Positions 10,229 through 19,752 of a stretch of 64,000 nt of DNA are shown here, one piece after another. The notes beneath the pieces are model-generated. The model had not been told where the DNA came from. It made no database searches and saw only the letters and a list, made by a program, of their open reading frames with translations. The stretch covers positions 1 through 64,000 of the forward strand of contig JAQGOE010000002.1 of NCBI GenBank assembly GCA_028293725.1, read 5' to 3'. The stretch comes from Gammaproteobacteria bacterium. Lineage in GTDB: Bacteria > Pseudomonadota > Gammaproteobacteria > Steroidobacterales > Steroidobacteraceae. The position numbers and the translations under genes are program-made. Within the stretch, counting starts at the first letter, position 1. Each line of letters begins with the position of its first letter.

Positions 10229-12576
10229 ACATTCTAGCCCGGCGCCGACTCACCAATCGGACACTGCGCGCACTCTACGTGACCATCCTAGCGGCGATGG
10301 CGCTGTCAGTGATACTGGCCATAGTCCGCTTCTGGCCACGTCAACCGCTCGCCGCGCGCATTCCATCATCGACGGCCGTACTGGCCGCCGATGGCCGGCT
10401 ACTGCGCCTGACGATGGCGCGCGACCAGCAATACCGCCTATGGACTCCACTGGACAAAGTCTCGCCCGAATTCGTCGAGGCCCTGTTGCTCCACGAAGAC
10501 CAACACTTCTACGACCACGCGGGAGTCAACCCCGTCTCGTTGGTTCGTGCCGCATCCGCCACCTACAGCGGCGGCGTGCGACAGGGTGGCTCGACAATCA
10601 CCATGCAGCTCGCCCGGCTCATGTACGGCCTCAATACCCGTACGGTGAGCGGCAAGCTGCAGCAGATGGCCCTGGCGATAGGCCTCGAGCTGCGCTACTC
10701 GAAGCGTGAACTGCTGGAAGCCCATATCAATCTGCTGCCGTATGGCGGCGATGTGCAGGGCATCGGCGCGGCCAGCCTCATCTACTTCGGGAAAAATCCA
10801 GCGCAGCTCGCACTCAACGAGGCCCTCACCCTGGTGCTCATTCCCCAAGCACCCTCGGCGCGCTCGCCACTCGTGTCCGCCGAGCCTGCCTCACTGACGG
10901 CCGCACGGCGCCGCCTGTTCGCGCAGTGGCAGGTAGAACACCCCGAGTCCGGCGATCAGGCCGGCCTGATAGCACTCCCGCTCCACTACTACGGCTCGCG
11001 GCAGCTCCCCTTCGAAGCCCCTCACTTCACCGGACTCGTCCTCGGCCGTGGCCATAGAACACCCATCATCCAGACGACCCTGGACCTCAACCAACAGCAC
11101 CTGGTCGAGCGCATCCTGCAGGGATACGTACGTGAGCAGCAGCGCCTGGGTGTGCAAAACGCCGCCGCGCTCCTGGTCGATACCCGCGACCTCGGCGTCC
11201 GCGCCATGATCGGCTCCGCCCGATTCTCGGACGACTCCATCTCGGGGCAGGTGAACGGGACGATCGCGAAGCGCTCGCCGGGCTCTGCCTTGAAACCGTT
11301 CATCTACGCGCTCGCGATCGATCAGGGACTCATCCACCCGCTGACCATGTTGAAAGACGCACCAACATCGTTCGGCGCCTACAGCCCGGAAAACTTCGAT
11401 GGCCGCTTCATCGGCCCTATCAGCGCGACCGAGGCTCTCATCCGCTCACGCAATGTGCCGGCGGTGGCGCTCTCGGCACGGCTGGCGCAACCGAATTTCT
11501 ACCAGTTTCTTCGCGACGCCGGCATCGCGCACCTGGCCTCCGAACACCACTACGGCCTGTCGCTCGCCCTGGGGGGCGGTGAAGTCACAATGGAGGAAAC
11601 CGCGGCGTTGTACGCAATGCTCGCGAACGGCGGAATGTTGCATCCGGTGCGTCACAAGCTGTCGGATCGCGAAACCGTAGGCACCCAACTCCTGTCGGAG
11701 CAGGCGGCCTTCTTGACGACGCAGATGCTCCAGGAAAATCTCAGGCCCGACGCACAGGCCGTGCGCACGCAAGGCGCTGTACACGTCGCCTGGAAAACCG
11801 GCACTTCCTGGGGATTTCGTGACGCCTGGACCGCCGGAATCTTCGGACACTATGTGCTCGTGGTCTGGGTCGGCAACTTCGACAGCAGCAGCAATCCCGC
11901 CTTCGTAGGCATCCAAGCCGCGGCGCCGCTGTTCTTCCGGATCTTCGATGCGCTCCATTCCGCGGAACCGACCATGAGCGATCTGACACTCCGGCCGCCG
12001 TCAGGGGTAACACACGTTGCCGTGTGCGCCGCCTCGGGCGACCTGCCGAACGCCGAGTGCCCGCAAACCGCGCTGACCTGGTTCATTCCCGGCAAGTCGC
12101 CGATCCGGATCAGCGACGTTCACCGCCGGATCTGGTACGACACGCGCACCGGCACGGAGGCTTGTCCGCCGTATGACCCCACCTTCGTACGCTCGGAGGT
12201 ATTCGAATTCTGGCCTTCCGACGTCCTGCGCCTCTTTGCCGAAGCCGGGATGCCCCGCCGCCAACCCCCCGCGTCCGCTTCCTGCCAACAAAACGCCTCG
12301 GTTGGGCTGGCCCCCCACATCAATTCCCCGCTATCCAACACTACTTACACGCTCCGCGCCGCTCGCGTCGGCAGCGAAACGATCCCTCTTGCCGCGACCA
12401 CCGACGGCGAAGTCCGCACCATCCATTGGTTCGTCGATGACGCCTACATCGGCACCAGCCAGCCCGACATCGCCGTGAGCTGGACTCCGGGCAGATCAGG
12501 CGAATTCACCGTGCGCGCCGTAGACGACCAAGGTCGCGCCGACAGCCGCGCATTGCGAGTCGCTGTCGTCCCATGA
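10225..12576 (+). CDS. pbpC: Penicillin-binding protein 1C (bifunctional transglycosylase/transpeptidase family)
   Basis: A 783-residue class A PBP1C. A short cytoplasmic tail and one transmembrane segment (about 16-36) precede the GT51 glycosyltransferase domain with its motifs HEDQHFYDHAGVNP and GGSTITMQLARL. The transpeptidase domain has SALK (Ser354, Lys357), SRN and KTG (524-526). A C-terminal Ig-like BiPBP_C domain ends the protein. Its ATG overlaps the macroglobulin stop (ATGA), which implies coupled translation. This gene pair is conserved in many proteobacteria and is taken to couple wall repair with protease defence. The start is set by that overlap; a longer upstream frame is a shadow inside the macroglobulin gene. 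Confidence 0.96.
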   Translation: MNILARRRLTNRTLRALYVTILAAMALSVILAIVRFWPRQPLAARIPSSTAVLAADGRLLRLTMARDQQYRLWTPLDKVSPEFVEALLLHEDQHFYDHAGVNPVSLVRAASATYSGGVRQGGSTITMQLARLMYGLNTRTVSGKLQQMALAIGLELRYSKRELLEAHINLLPYGGDVQGIGAASLIYFGKNPAQLALNEALTLVLIPQAPSARSPLVSAEPASLTAARRRLFAQWQVEHPESGDQAGLIALPLHYYGSRQLPFEAPHFTGLVLGRGHRTPIIQTTLDLNQQHLVERILQGYVREQQRLGVQNAAALLVDTRDLGVRAMIGSARFSDDSISGQVNGTIAKRSPGSALKPFIYALAIDQGLIHPLTMLKDAPTSFGAYSPENFDGRFIGPISATEALIRSRNVPAVALSARLAQPNFYQFLRDAGIAHLASEHHYGLSLALGGGEVTMEETAALYAMLANGGMLHPVRHKLSDRETVGTQLLSEQAAFLTTQMLQENLRPDAQAVRTQGAVHVAWKTGTSWGFRDAWTAGIFGHYVLVVWVGNFDSSSNPAFVGIQAAAPLFFRIFDALHSAEPTMSDLTLRPPSGVTHVAVCAASGDLPNAECPQTALTWFIPGKSPIRISDVHRRIWYDTRTGTEACPPYDPTFVRSEVFEFWPSDVLRLFAEAGMPRRQPPASASCQQNASVGLAPHINSPLSNTTYTLRAARVGSETIPLAATTDGEVRTIHWFVDDAYIGTSQPDIAVSWTPGRSGEFTVRAVDDQGRADSRALRVAVVP

Positions 12577-12636
12577 CACCCGCATGACACCGGGGCGCCG
12601 GCTTCGTTTATGCTGGCGCCGCTCAAAGGGGACCGC

Positions 12637-13053
12637 ATGCTCTGGCTGAAAGCCTTTCACGTCGTTTTCGTCGTCACCTGGTTCGCGGGATTGTTTTACC
12701 TCCCGCGCCTGTTCGTCTACCACTCCACAGCGACGGACGAGCCCGGGCTGCAGCGCTTCGTGATCATGGAGCGGCGCCTGTTTGGAATCATGACCCTGGG
12801 CGGGACGCTCGCAGCGCTGTTTGGCGTTGCCATGATCGTCGCGGCACCCGGGTATCTCTCGTTCGGCTGGCTGCACGTGAAGCTCGCCCTGGTGGCCCTT
12901 CTGATCGGGTACCACGCCTGGTGCCAACGCCTGATGATCGCCCTGCGCGATGGTAAAAACGGCCATTCGGAACGCTGGTATCGCCTCTTCAACGAGGCCC
13001 CCGCCCTGCTCCTCATCGCCATAGTGGTGCTCGCCGTCGTAAAGCCGTTTTGA
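12637..13053 (+). CDS. hemJ: HemJ-type protoporphyrinogen IX oxidase (CopD/UPF0093 membrane protein)
   Basis: A 138-residue protein with four predicted membrane helices. The family pattern is visible: LKAFHVVFVVTWFAGLFYLPRLFVYH at the N-terminus, ERRLFGIMTLGG, then WLHVKLALVALLIGYH and RWYRLFNEAP. HemJ oxidises protoporphyrinogen IX to protoporphyrin IX in haem synthesis in bacteria lacking HemG or HemY. The ATG at 12637 has AAGGGG six bases upstream, so I prefer it to the one at 12610. It begins 60 bases after pbpC and could be co-transcribed with it. A haem supply gene fits an organism rich in c-type cytochromes. Confidence 0.88.
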   Translation: MLWLKAFHVVFVVTWFAGLFYLPRLFVYHSTATDEPGLQRFVIMERRLFGIMTLGGTLAALFGVAMIVAAPGYLSFGWLHVKLALVALLIGYHAWCQRLMIALRDGKNGHSERWYRLFNEAPALLLIAIVVLAVVKPF

Positions 13054-13220
13054 GCGTCCGCTCGCTCATTTCCGCTTAATATTCAAGTAGTTAACTCACG
13101 CTGGAGCGCCTTGAGGGCCTTCCGGGGCCAATTTAAGTCGAACGCCTGGACTACCCCTCAACGCCGGGCACGAGTTATGTTTCTCCCCGAGGGTGAGGGA
13201 AAATAACGAAGGGGACGACA

Positions 13221-14387
13221 ATGGCTGAGCCTGGAGCGTCACAGATCCTGAACCGCCACGCGACGGTGGGCAGGCGCTTCTCGTACGAGCGAGCCGTCAA
13301 CGAGCTGCTCGCCGGGACTGATATAAAAATAAACGGCCCGCGTCCGTGGGATATCCGCGTGCACGACGAGCGCTTCTTTCATCGGGTATTGGGACGGGGG
13401 ACCCTGGGGGTGGGCGAGTCCTACATGGACGGCTGGTGGGATTGCGAGCAGCTGGACGAGATGTTGACTCGCATCCTCAGTCACGACATAGACGAGAATT
13501 TACGCTCGCCGCGCGCGGTGCTGTTAGCTATCACCGCGCGTCTCATCAACATGCAGAGCCAACGCCGCGCTTTCCGCGTGGGAAAGCAACACTACGACCT
13601 CGGCGACGACCTCTACGAGCGCATGCTCGATCCCCGCATGATCTACACGTGCGGCTATTGGGAGAACATGCACTCGCTGGATGCGGCGCAGGAGGCGAAG
13701 CTCGATCTCGTGGCGCGCAAGATAGGCCTGAAACGCGGCATGCGCGTGCTCGACATCGGCTGCGGCTGGGGCGGCGCCGCGCAATTCATGGCGGAGTGCT
13801 ACCAGGCCGCGGTGACGGGCGTCACCGTCTCGCAAAATCAACAGCTGACGGCACAGAAACGCTGTGCGGGCCTGCCGGTCGATATCCTGCTGCAGGACTA
13901 TCGCAGCATGAGCGGCAACTTCGATGCCATCTACTCGCTCGGCATGTTCGAGCACGTCGGCGTGCGCAACTACCGTACTTATCTGAAAAAGGCCCGTGAG
14001 TTGCTGCGACCGGACGGGCTGTTTCTCCTCCACACGATCGGCAGCAATCGCTCGTCGGTTGCCACGGACCCCTGGATCGAGAAATACATCTTCCCCAACG
14101 GGCAGATTCCCTCACTGGCGCAGATCGCGGCCGCCGCCGAAGGCCTGTGGGTCATCGAGGATGTCCACTCGTTCGGGGTGGACTATGACCGTACCCTCAT
14201 GGCCTGGTCCGCGAATTTCGAGCGAAACTGGCCGGACATCGCGGCGCGTTATGGCGAGCGTTTCCGCCGGATGTGGCACTTCTGGCTGATGGCTTCGGCG
14301 GCCAACTTCCGGGCCCGTAAGACACAACTCTGGCAAATCGTCCTGTCCCCCAAGGGCGTCGCCGGCGGCTACCACGCCGTCAGATAA
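13221..14387 (+). CDS. cfa: Cyclopropane-fatty-acyl-phospholipid synthase
   Basis: A SAM-dependent enzyme that adds a methylene bridge to unsaturated acyl chains in membrane phospholipids, usually on entry to stationary phase or under acid stress. It has 388 residues, as usual. The N-terminal lipid-binding region contains GTLGVGESYMDGWWDCE. The central QHYDLGDDLYERMLDPRMIYTCGYW and the SAM motif VLDIGCGWGG follow, and SLGMFEHVG is present. AAGGGGACGACA directly precedes the ATG. A 167-base gap upstream probably holds its promoter, and a stem-loop follows the stop. Confidence 0.95.
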   Translation: MAEPGASQILNRHATVGRRFSYERAVNELLAGTDIKINGPRPWDIRVHDERFFHRVLGRGTLGVGESYMDGWWDCEQLDEMLTRILSHDIDENLRSPRAVLLAITARLINMQSQRRAFRVGKQHYDLGDDLYERMLDPRMIYTCGYWENMHSLDAAQEAKLDLVARKIGLKRGMRVLDIGCGWGGAAQFMAECYQAAVTGVTVSQNQQLTAQKRCAGLPVDILLQDYRSMSGNFDAIYSLGMFEHVGVRNYRTYLKKARELLRPDGLFLLHTIGSNRSSVATDPWIEKYIFPNGQIPSLAQIAAAAEGLWVIEDVHSFGVDYDRTLMAWSANFERNWPDIAARYGERFRRMWHFWLMASAANFRARKTQLWQIVLSPKGVAGGYHAVR

Positions 14388-14402
14388 TATCGTCCTACGC
14401 AC

Positions 14403-14442
14403 GCTGATGGTGCACGCGACCTAGGTCCCGTGCACCGTCAGC
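14403..14442 (+). terminator. Long stem-loop after cfa, probable transcription end
   Basis: The arms 14403-14416 and 14429-14442 pair over 14 positions with a single G-U pair. The inner 12 bases contain the short palindrome GACCTAGGTC. There is no T tract after it, so intrinsic termination is uncertain. It lies 15 bases past the cfa stop and before the next gene. It also covers a GTG at 14430 that might otherwise be taken as the next gene's start. Confidence 0.45.
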
Positions 14443-14528
14443 GCATCTTATGTCCATTCTGTGACGAATCACCGGCAGCGCGCAGGGATGAAATTGTTAG
14501 GGTGGGGGTTGCTACCGCGCTGCAAAAA

Positions 14529-16682
14529 ATGAACACCGCCCGACCCCTACAGCCTCATCCCGCGGTGACCGCGCCCGATCCGGCGGCGCCGGCGCCCCTG
14601 GACAACGCAAGGATGCTGAAGACACTGCTGGCCAACGTGGACGGCATGGTGTACCGCCGCCGCCTGGACCCCGACTGGACGATGGAGTTTGTCAGCCAGG
14701 GCTGTCTGCGGGTCACAGGCCATCAACCGGCCGACATTCTTCTCAACACCCGTATCGCCTATGACGACCTCACCCTGCCGGACGACCGGCTCTGGGTGCG
14801 GGAGGCGATCCGCTGCGCCGTCGCAGAATTGCGCTCCTTCGACCTGGAATACCGCATCGTTCATGCCGACGGTAGCGTCCGTTGGGTGTGGGAACGCGGC
14901 ACGGGGGTGATCGACGTCGACGGACGCCCCATCGCCCTCGAGGGGCTCATCCAGGACATCACCAAACGCAAGAGCGCCGAAACCATGCTCCGCGAGGCAG
15001 AGCGGCGCTATCACGGCCTGTTCGACAACGCGATCGAGGGCATTTTCCGGACTACGGTCGAGGGCAATTACCTGGATGCCAACCCGGCCCTGGCGCACAT
15101 TTATGGCTTCGACTCGCCACAGCAGTTGATGGCATCCCTGCGCGACATCGGGCGGCAGCTGTACGTCGACCCCCAGCGGCGCGAAGAATTCATGCGCATC
15201 GTGAAGGCGCGCGGCTCGGTGACCGGCTTCGAGTCGCAGGTCTACCGCAAGAGCGGCGACATTATCTGGATCTCGGAAAACTCACGCCTGGTGCTCGGCG
15301 AGGACGGGCGCCCGACCGGCTACGAGGGCACGGTTGAGGACATCACCGAGCGCCGCCTCTACCAGGCCCGCATCGAGCGCCAGGCCAACTATGACACGCT
15401 CACCGGGCTTGCGAACCGCTCGCTGCTGCAGGACCGCCTCGAGCAGGCACTGTTGACTGCCACGAGCTTCGGCACGCGCCTCGCCGTCGCCTTCGTCGAC
15501 CTCGACCGCTTCAAATACATCAATGACAGTCTCGGCCATCACGTCGGCGACGAGTTGTTGAAAGAAGTAGCTGCGCGCGTGCAGTCCTGCGTACGCGAAT
15601 GCGACACGGTGGCGCGACTTGGCGGCGACGAATTCGTGCTGCTCATCAACGGACACTCCGGCCCGGATTCCGTGCAACAGATCATGGAGCGCATGCTGGT
15701 CGCGGTATCGCAGCCGTGGATCGTCGACCAGGGCGAATACCACGTCAGCTGCAGTATCGGCGTCGCGCTTCATCCGGAAGATGGCGAGGATGCACGCACA
15801 CTCCTGAAACACGCCGACTCCGCGATGTATCGCGCCAAGGACAGCGGTCGCGACAACTTCCAGTTCTTCACACGCGAGCTCAACACGCTCATGACGGAGC
15901 GGCTCGAGATGGAGGGACATCTGCGCCGCGCGCTCGAGCGACAACAGTTCGTGTTGGCTTACCAGCCGCGCGTCGATTTGGACGGGGGTCGTATCATTGC
16001 AGCCGAGGCCCTGTTGCGTTGGCGCATTCCCAATCGGGGCACAATAATGCCCCAACGTTTCATTGCGCTGGCGGAGGAAACCGGCCTCATTGTTCCCATC
16101 GGCAAATGGGTGTTACAAACCGCCTGCGCGCAGAACAAGGCCTGGCAGGACGAGGGACTGCCGCCCATCGTGGTGTCGGTCAATGTCTCGGCGCGGCAGT
16201 TTCGCCAGGAGAGCATCGTCCAGACGGTCGCCGAGGTGCTGCGGGATACGGGTCTCGAGGCGCGCTATCTCGAGCTCGAGCTCACCGAGAGCATGGTAAT
16301 GCACGATGCGCCCCAACTCGTCGCGATGCTCGACCAGCTCAAGGAGCTCGGCGTGCAGATCGCCGTGGACGATTTCGGTACGGGCTACTCGAGCCTCTCC
16401 TACCTGAAACGCTTTCCGGTCGACCGGTTGAAGATCGACCGCTCGTTCGTCGAGCACATCGCCAGCGACGCCGATGACGCGACGATCGTGCGAACGATCA
16501 TCGCTCTCGGCCACAACCTGGGTTTGAAGGTTGTGGCCGAGGGCGTGGAGTCCGAGGAGCAGTTGCGCTTCCTGCGCTCGAACCTTTGCGACGAAGCGCA
16601 GGGGTTCCTGATGGGCCGCCCGGTCTCGGCCCGCCACCTGCGGCGCATCTTTACCAGATTGAGACGCGATCCTCCGGCTTGA
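14529..16682 (+). CDS. PAS-PAS-GGDEF-EAL cyclic-di-GMP signalling protein
   Basis: A 717-residue cytoplasmic protein with two PAS/PAC sensor modules (PAC ends near GLIQDITKRKSAE and GTVEDITERR), a GGDEF diguanylate cyclase domain and an EAL phosphodiesterase domain. GGDEF is intact at residues 365-369. An inhibitory I-site RECD lies exactly five residues before it. EAL is intact at 493-495, with DDFGTGYSSL and KIDRSFV downstream. Both activities are therefore possible in principle. I place the start at the ATG 14529, because the upstream GTG at 14430 sits inside the cfa stem-loop. There is no transmembrane segment. The 3' end overlaps the convergent peptidase gene by 32 bases. Confidence 0.93.
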   Translation: MNTARPLQPHPAVTAPDPAAPAPLDNARMLKTLLANVDGMVYRRRLDPDWTMEFVSQGCLRVTGHQPADILLNTRIAYDDLTLPDDRLWVREAIRCAVAELRSFDLEYRIVHADGSVRWVWERGTGVIDVDGRPIALEGLIQDITKRKSAETMLREAERRYHGLFDNAIEGIFRTTVEGNYLDANPALAHIYGFDSPQQLMASLRDIGRQLYVDPQRREEFMRIVKARGSVTGFESQVYRKSGDIIWISENSRLVLGEDGRPTGYEGTVEDITERRLYQARIERQANYDTLTGLANRSLLQDRLEQALLTATSFGTRLAVAFVDLDRFKYINDSLGHHVGDELLKEVAARVQSCVRECDTVARLGGDEFVLLINGHSGPDSVQQIMERMLVAVSQPWIVDQGEYHVSCSIGVALHPEDGEDARTLLKHADSAMYRAKDSGRDNFQFFTRELNTLMTERLEMEGHLRRALERQQFVLAYQPRVDLDGGRIIAAEALLRWRIPNRGTIMPQRFIALAEETGLIVPIGKWVLQTACAQNKAWQDEGLPPIVVSVNVSARQFRQESIVQTVAEVLRDTGLEARYLELELTESMVMHDAPQLVAMLDQLKELGVQIAVDDFGTGYSSLSYLKRFPVDRLKIDRSFVEHIASDADDATIVRTIIALGHNLGLKVVAEGVESEEQLRFLRSNLCDEAQGFLMGRPVSARHLRRIFTRLRRDPPA

Positions 16683-18729
16683 TATAGAGCTTATCGCCCG
16701 GATGCACATTGAACGCGTCGTACCACTCGTTGATGTTAGGAAGCGGTCCGTTCACGCGGAAGTATGGCGGACTGTGCACGTCCGACATCACATACTCGCG
16801 TAGCTGACCGTCGCGGATCTTGGTCCGCCACACCTGCGCCCAGGAAAGGAAGAAGCGCTGGTCGCCGGTGAGTCCGTCGATGACTGGCGCCGGCTCGCCT
16901 TTGAGGGACAGGTGATAGGCATGGTAGGCCATGTTGAGGCCGCCGAGATCGCCGATGTTCTCACCGATGGTATTGGCGCCGTTCACGTGCAGGCCCGGTA
17001 GCGCCTCGAAGGCCGAGAACTGGTTGACGAGCCGTGTCACGCGGCCTTTGAACACGTCGGCATCCTGTTGGGTCCACCAGTCTTTGAGCCCGCCGTCGGG
17101 CCCGAACTTGCGTCCCTGATCGTCGAAGCCATGACCGATCTCGTGACCGATCACCGCGCCGATGCCACCGTAGTTCACGGCGGCGTCCGCGTTAGGATCG
17201 AAGAACGGCGGCTGCAGGATCGCCGCCGGGAAAACGATCTCGTTGTTGAGTGGGTTGTAGTAGGCGTTGATCGTCTGCGGTGTCATCTGCCATTCCTGCC
17301 GATCGACAGGCTTGTCGAGACGTGCCACCTGGTACTGCCAGCGCCATTCGGCCGCGCGCCGAACATTGCCGATGAGGTCGTCGCGCCGGATCTGCAGGGC
17401 CGAATAATCCTTCCACTGATCGGGATAGCCGATCTTCGGGGTAAAGGTGGCCAGCTTCTCGTGCGCGCGCGATTTCGTCTCCGGCGTCATCCACACGAGA
17501 GAGTCGATCCGCTCGCTGAGGGCGGCGCGCAGATTCGCCACCAGCTCCTGCATCTTCGCCTTCGATTCCGGCGGGAAGTAACGGGCAACATATAACTGCC
17601 CCACGAGCTCCCCGAGTCCGCCATTCACTTCATCCACCGCGCGTTTCCAGCGCTCGCGCTGCTGTGGCTGACCGCGTAGCGTCTGCCCGTAGAAGGCGAA
17701 CCGTGCGTCATCGAAACGCTTCGGCAGATAAGGCGCGTGATCACTCAGGTAATGGAACGTGAGATACGCCTTGAGTGTTGGCAACGGCGTGCTCTTGAAG
17801 AGTTCCGACAGATCGTGGACCGCGGTGAGCTCGCTCAGCACCAGATTCTCGCGGCCGCCGACCGCGGAGGCGTCGAGAAACGGTTGCCACGGGAAACCCG
17901 GCGCAAAGGCCAGCAGTTGTTTCTTCGTGCGCGGGTTGTAAGTGGCATCCACGTCACGCCGCTTCTCGATCGGCCATTGCACCTTGGCCGCCGCGGTCTC
18001 GAAAGCCATGATCTCCTTCGCCTTGGTGGCCGCATCCGCAATGCCGCCCAGCGCAAGGATCTGCTCCACGTAGGCCACGTACTTGGTGCGGATCTCCTGC
18101 AGCTTCGGATCGTCCTTCAGATAGTAGTCGCGATCCGGCAGGCCGAGGCTCGACTGGCTGATCACCACCGAGTAGCGATCCGGATTCTTGAGGTCGGGCG
18201 GCAGATCCAGATCGAACAGCGATGAGAAGCCCGGCAGGCCGAACAGCTTCGCAACATCCGCCTTGCTGGCGGCGGCGGCGATCCGCTTCAGATCGCCCTC
18301 CGCCGGCGCCAGCCCGTTGGTTTCGATCGCGGCCTGGTCCATGTAGGCGGCGTAGTCATCGCCGATCTTCTGCGCCGCAGTGCCGCTCGCAGGACGCGAC
18401 GCGGCCGCCTGCTCGATGAGCTCGCGCACGCGCTGTTTGGAGAGCTCGTCGAGTTGGTTGAAGGCACCGAAGCTGGTGCGATCCGGCGGGATCTCGAAAT
18501 GGTCGTACCAGTTACCGCTCGCGTAGGCGAAAAAATCATCGCCCGGTTTGACGGCTGGGTTGCCGGCGCTCAGATCGAGACCGAAGGCGCCGATAGCAGC
18601 CTTGTGCGCCAGCTCCGCGGGTTGGGTGGACACTGATTTCTCCTCCACGGGACTCGAATAACACGGAGTGGTGGCCGCCAGCAGCGCCATCAACACCCCC
18701 AGAAACAAATTTATTTGGCCGGCACGCAT
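16651..18729 (-). CDS. M13 (neprilysin-like) zinc metalloendopeptidase, secreted
   Basis: A 692-residue exported peptidase. The signal peptide covers about residues 1-26. PGDDFFAYASGNWYDHFEIPPDRTSFGAF is the classic M13 N-terminus. NAYYNPLNNEIVFPAAILQPPFF, the zinc motif HEIGH (His529, Glu530, His533) and GENIGDLGG with the third zinc ligand Glu are all intact, and the family C-terminal end YDAFNVHPGDKLYIKPEDRVSIW is present. It would degrade short peptides in the periplasm or outside the cell. It lies eight bases after the nitroreductase gene on the same strand and probably forms an operon with it. Confidence 0.96.
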   Translation of the reverse strand: MRAGQINLFLGVLMALLAATTPCYSSPVEEKSVSTQPAELAHKAAIGAFGLDLSAGNPAVKPGDDFFAYASGNWYDHFEIPPDRTSFGAFNQLDELSKQRVRELIEQAAASRPASGTAAQKIGDDYAAYMDQAAIETNGLAPAEGDLKRIAAAASKADVAKLFGLPGFSSLFDLDLPPDLKNPDRYSVVISQSSLGLPDRDYYLKDDPKLQEIRTKYVAYVEQILALGGIADAATKAKEIMAFETAAAKVQWPIEKRRDVDATYNPRTKKQLLAFAPGFPWQPFLDASAVGGRENLVLSELTAVHDLSELFKSTPLPTLKAYLTFHYLSDHAPYLPKRFDDARFAFYGQTLRGQPQQRERWKRAVDEVNGGLGELVGQLYVARYFPPESKAKMQELVANLRAALSERIDSLVWMTPETKSRAHEKLATFTPKIGYPDQWKDYSALQIRRDDLIGNVRRAAEWRWQYQVARLDKPVDRQEWQMTPQTINAYYNPLNNEIVFPAAILQPPFFDPNADAAVNYGGIGAVIGHEIGHGFDDQGRKFGPDGGLKDWWTQQDADVFKGRVTRLVNQFSAFEALPGLHVNGANTIGENIGDLGGLNMAYHAYHLSLKGEPAPVIDGLTGDQRFFLSWAQVWRTKIRDGQLREYVMSDVHSPPYFRVNGPLPNINEWYDAFNVHPGDKLYIKPEDRVSIW

Positions 18730-18737
18730 GATTTATT

Positions 18738-19298
18738 TTACGCCCCCCAATGGTGCACGCGATCCCGCCACGACGGCCGCGCCACCCTGTCAGGTTGCGC
18801 GGCATCGGTACCGAGATACATGAAGCCAACGATGGCATCCTTGGCCTCGAGGCCCAGTGCCGCCTTCACCTGCTCGTCGTAAGCCGGGGCGCCGGTTTTC
18901 CACATGGAGTTGAACCCCAGCGCCAGCGCCGCCAGCATGACGTTCTGCGCCGCCGCTCCAGCGGCCAGAACCTGCTCAATGACCGGGATTTTTCCGCCCG
19001 CCGTGCAGATCGCCGCCACCACCACGATCATCGGCGCCCGAAACGCCTTCTGCCGCTCCCGCTGCAGGCTCTCCGGGGCGGATGACGGGTACGAGCGGTG
19101 CAGGTGATCCGCCAACAGGTCACCGAAGCGCTCCAGGCTGTTCCCCTGGATAACAATGAACCGCCACGGGCGCAGGCGACCGTGATCGGGGGCGGCGGCG
19201 GCACTGGCGAAAATCAGCTCGAGCGCGCCCTCATCTGGTGCGGGCGCCGTCAAGGCCTTGGCGGAGCGTCGTTCCAGAAGGGCTTCGATGGCTTGCAT
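18738..19298 (-). CDS. Nitroreductase family protein (YdjA-like, FMN-dependent)
   Basis: A 186-residue small nitroreductase. IEALLERRSAKALTAPAP at the start, APDHGRLRPWRFIVIQG (FMN-binding and dimer region) and GFNSMWKTGAPAYD are typical of the YdjA group, which has a reduced dimer interface and unknown natural substrates. FMN binding is inferred from the Arg residues near the start and the Pro-Trp-Arg-Phe stretch. It is the first gene of the minus-strand pair with the M13 peptidase and diverges from a small unknown gene. The shared 106-base gap contains the inverted repeat GCCTCA-ATTC-TGAGGC at 19339-19354. Confidence 0.88.
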   Translation of the reverse strand: MQAIEALLERRSAKALTAPAPDEGALELIFASAAAAPDHGRLRPWRFIVIQGNSLERFGDLLADHLHRSYPSSAPESLQRERQKAFRAPMIVVVAAICTAGGKIPVIEQVLAAGAAAQNVMLAALALGFNSMWKTGAPAYDEQVKAALGLEAKDAIVGFMYLGTDAAQPDRVARPSWRDRVHHWGA

Positions 19299-19404
19299 GT
19301 CGTCGTAAGTTCCTTAATCTGTTAGCCGTCAAGGCTCAGCCTCAATTCTGAGGCAATGGGCACAATAACTGCTCGGGACATAAATCGTGTGTAGGAGGGC
19401 CATT

Positions 19405-19707
19405 ATGCAAGATCCTCTAATCAAGGCCGCGCAGCAGCTCGGCGTCCCCACTCACAGCAGCGCAGGTCCGCAGCCCGGCTCTTTGAATCTCTGGGCCACC
19501 TGGCCCCGCGATCGACTCGAAATCGCCCACGAAGCCCTGGCGCGAGTTGTCGATTACGACAGCGAAGCCCGGGTCGAGCCGTGTGGCAATGTCTGGCGTG
19601 CTCATACCCGGGGCTGGAGTTACGAAAGCGATTTCGTCGACGCTGTCGCCACACTTGCGTTACGGGTCGCCGCGAAGCCAGTGACACTTCAGCACGTCGA
19701 GACTTAA
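19405..19707 (+). CDS. Uncharacterised 100-residue protein
   Basis: A strong ribosome binding site (AGGAGGG) lies five bases before the ATG at 19405. The product is soluble, with no signal peptide or membrane segment, and contains TWPRDRLEIAHEALARVVDYD and NVWRAHTRGWSYESDFVDAVATLA. I do not recognise the family. Good codon use and the ribosome binding site argue that it is real. It sits between the divergent nitroreductase gene and the DUF938 gene, 44 bases before the latter. Confidence 0.6.
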   Translation: MQDPLIKAAQQLGVPTHSSAGPQPGSLNLWATWPRDRLEIAHEALARVVDYDSEARVEPCGNVWRAHTRGWSYESDFVDAVATLALRVAAKPVTLQHVET

Positions 19708-19722
19708 GGCAGTATTAAGGCT

Positions 19723-19752
19723 CGGGGCGGGAAACGTGACACACTCGCCCCG
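19723..19752 (+). promoter_or_regulatory. Hairpin pairing with the start region of the DUF938 gene
   Basis: CGGGGCG (19723-19729) pairs with CGCCCCG (19746-19752), and the last base of the second arm is the first base of the GTG start. No Shine-Dalgarno sequence is visible in the loop. This could limit translation of the downstream gene, or be a weak terminator for the small upstream gene. Confidence 0.3.

Noticed and set aside
14430..14528. GTG start for the GGDEF-EAL protein at 14430
   Set aside because: It lies within the stem-loop after cfa and has no ribosome binding site; the ATG at 14529 is more likely.
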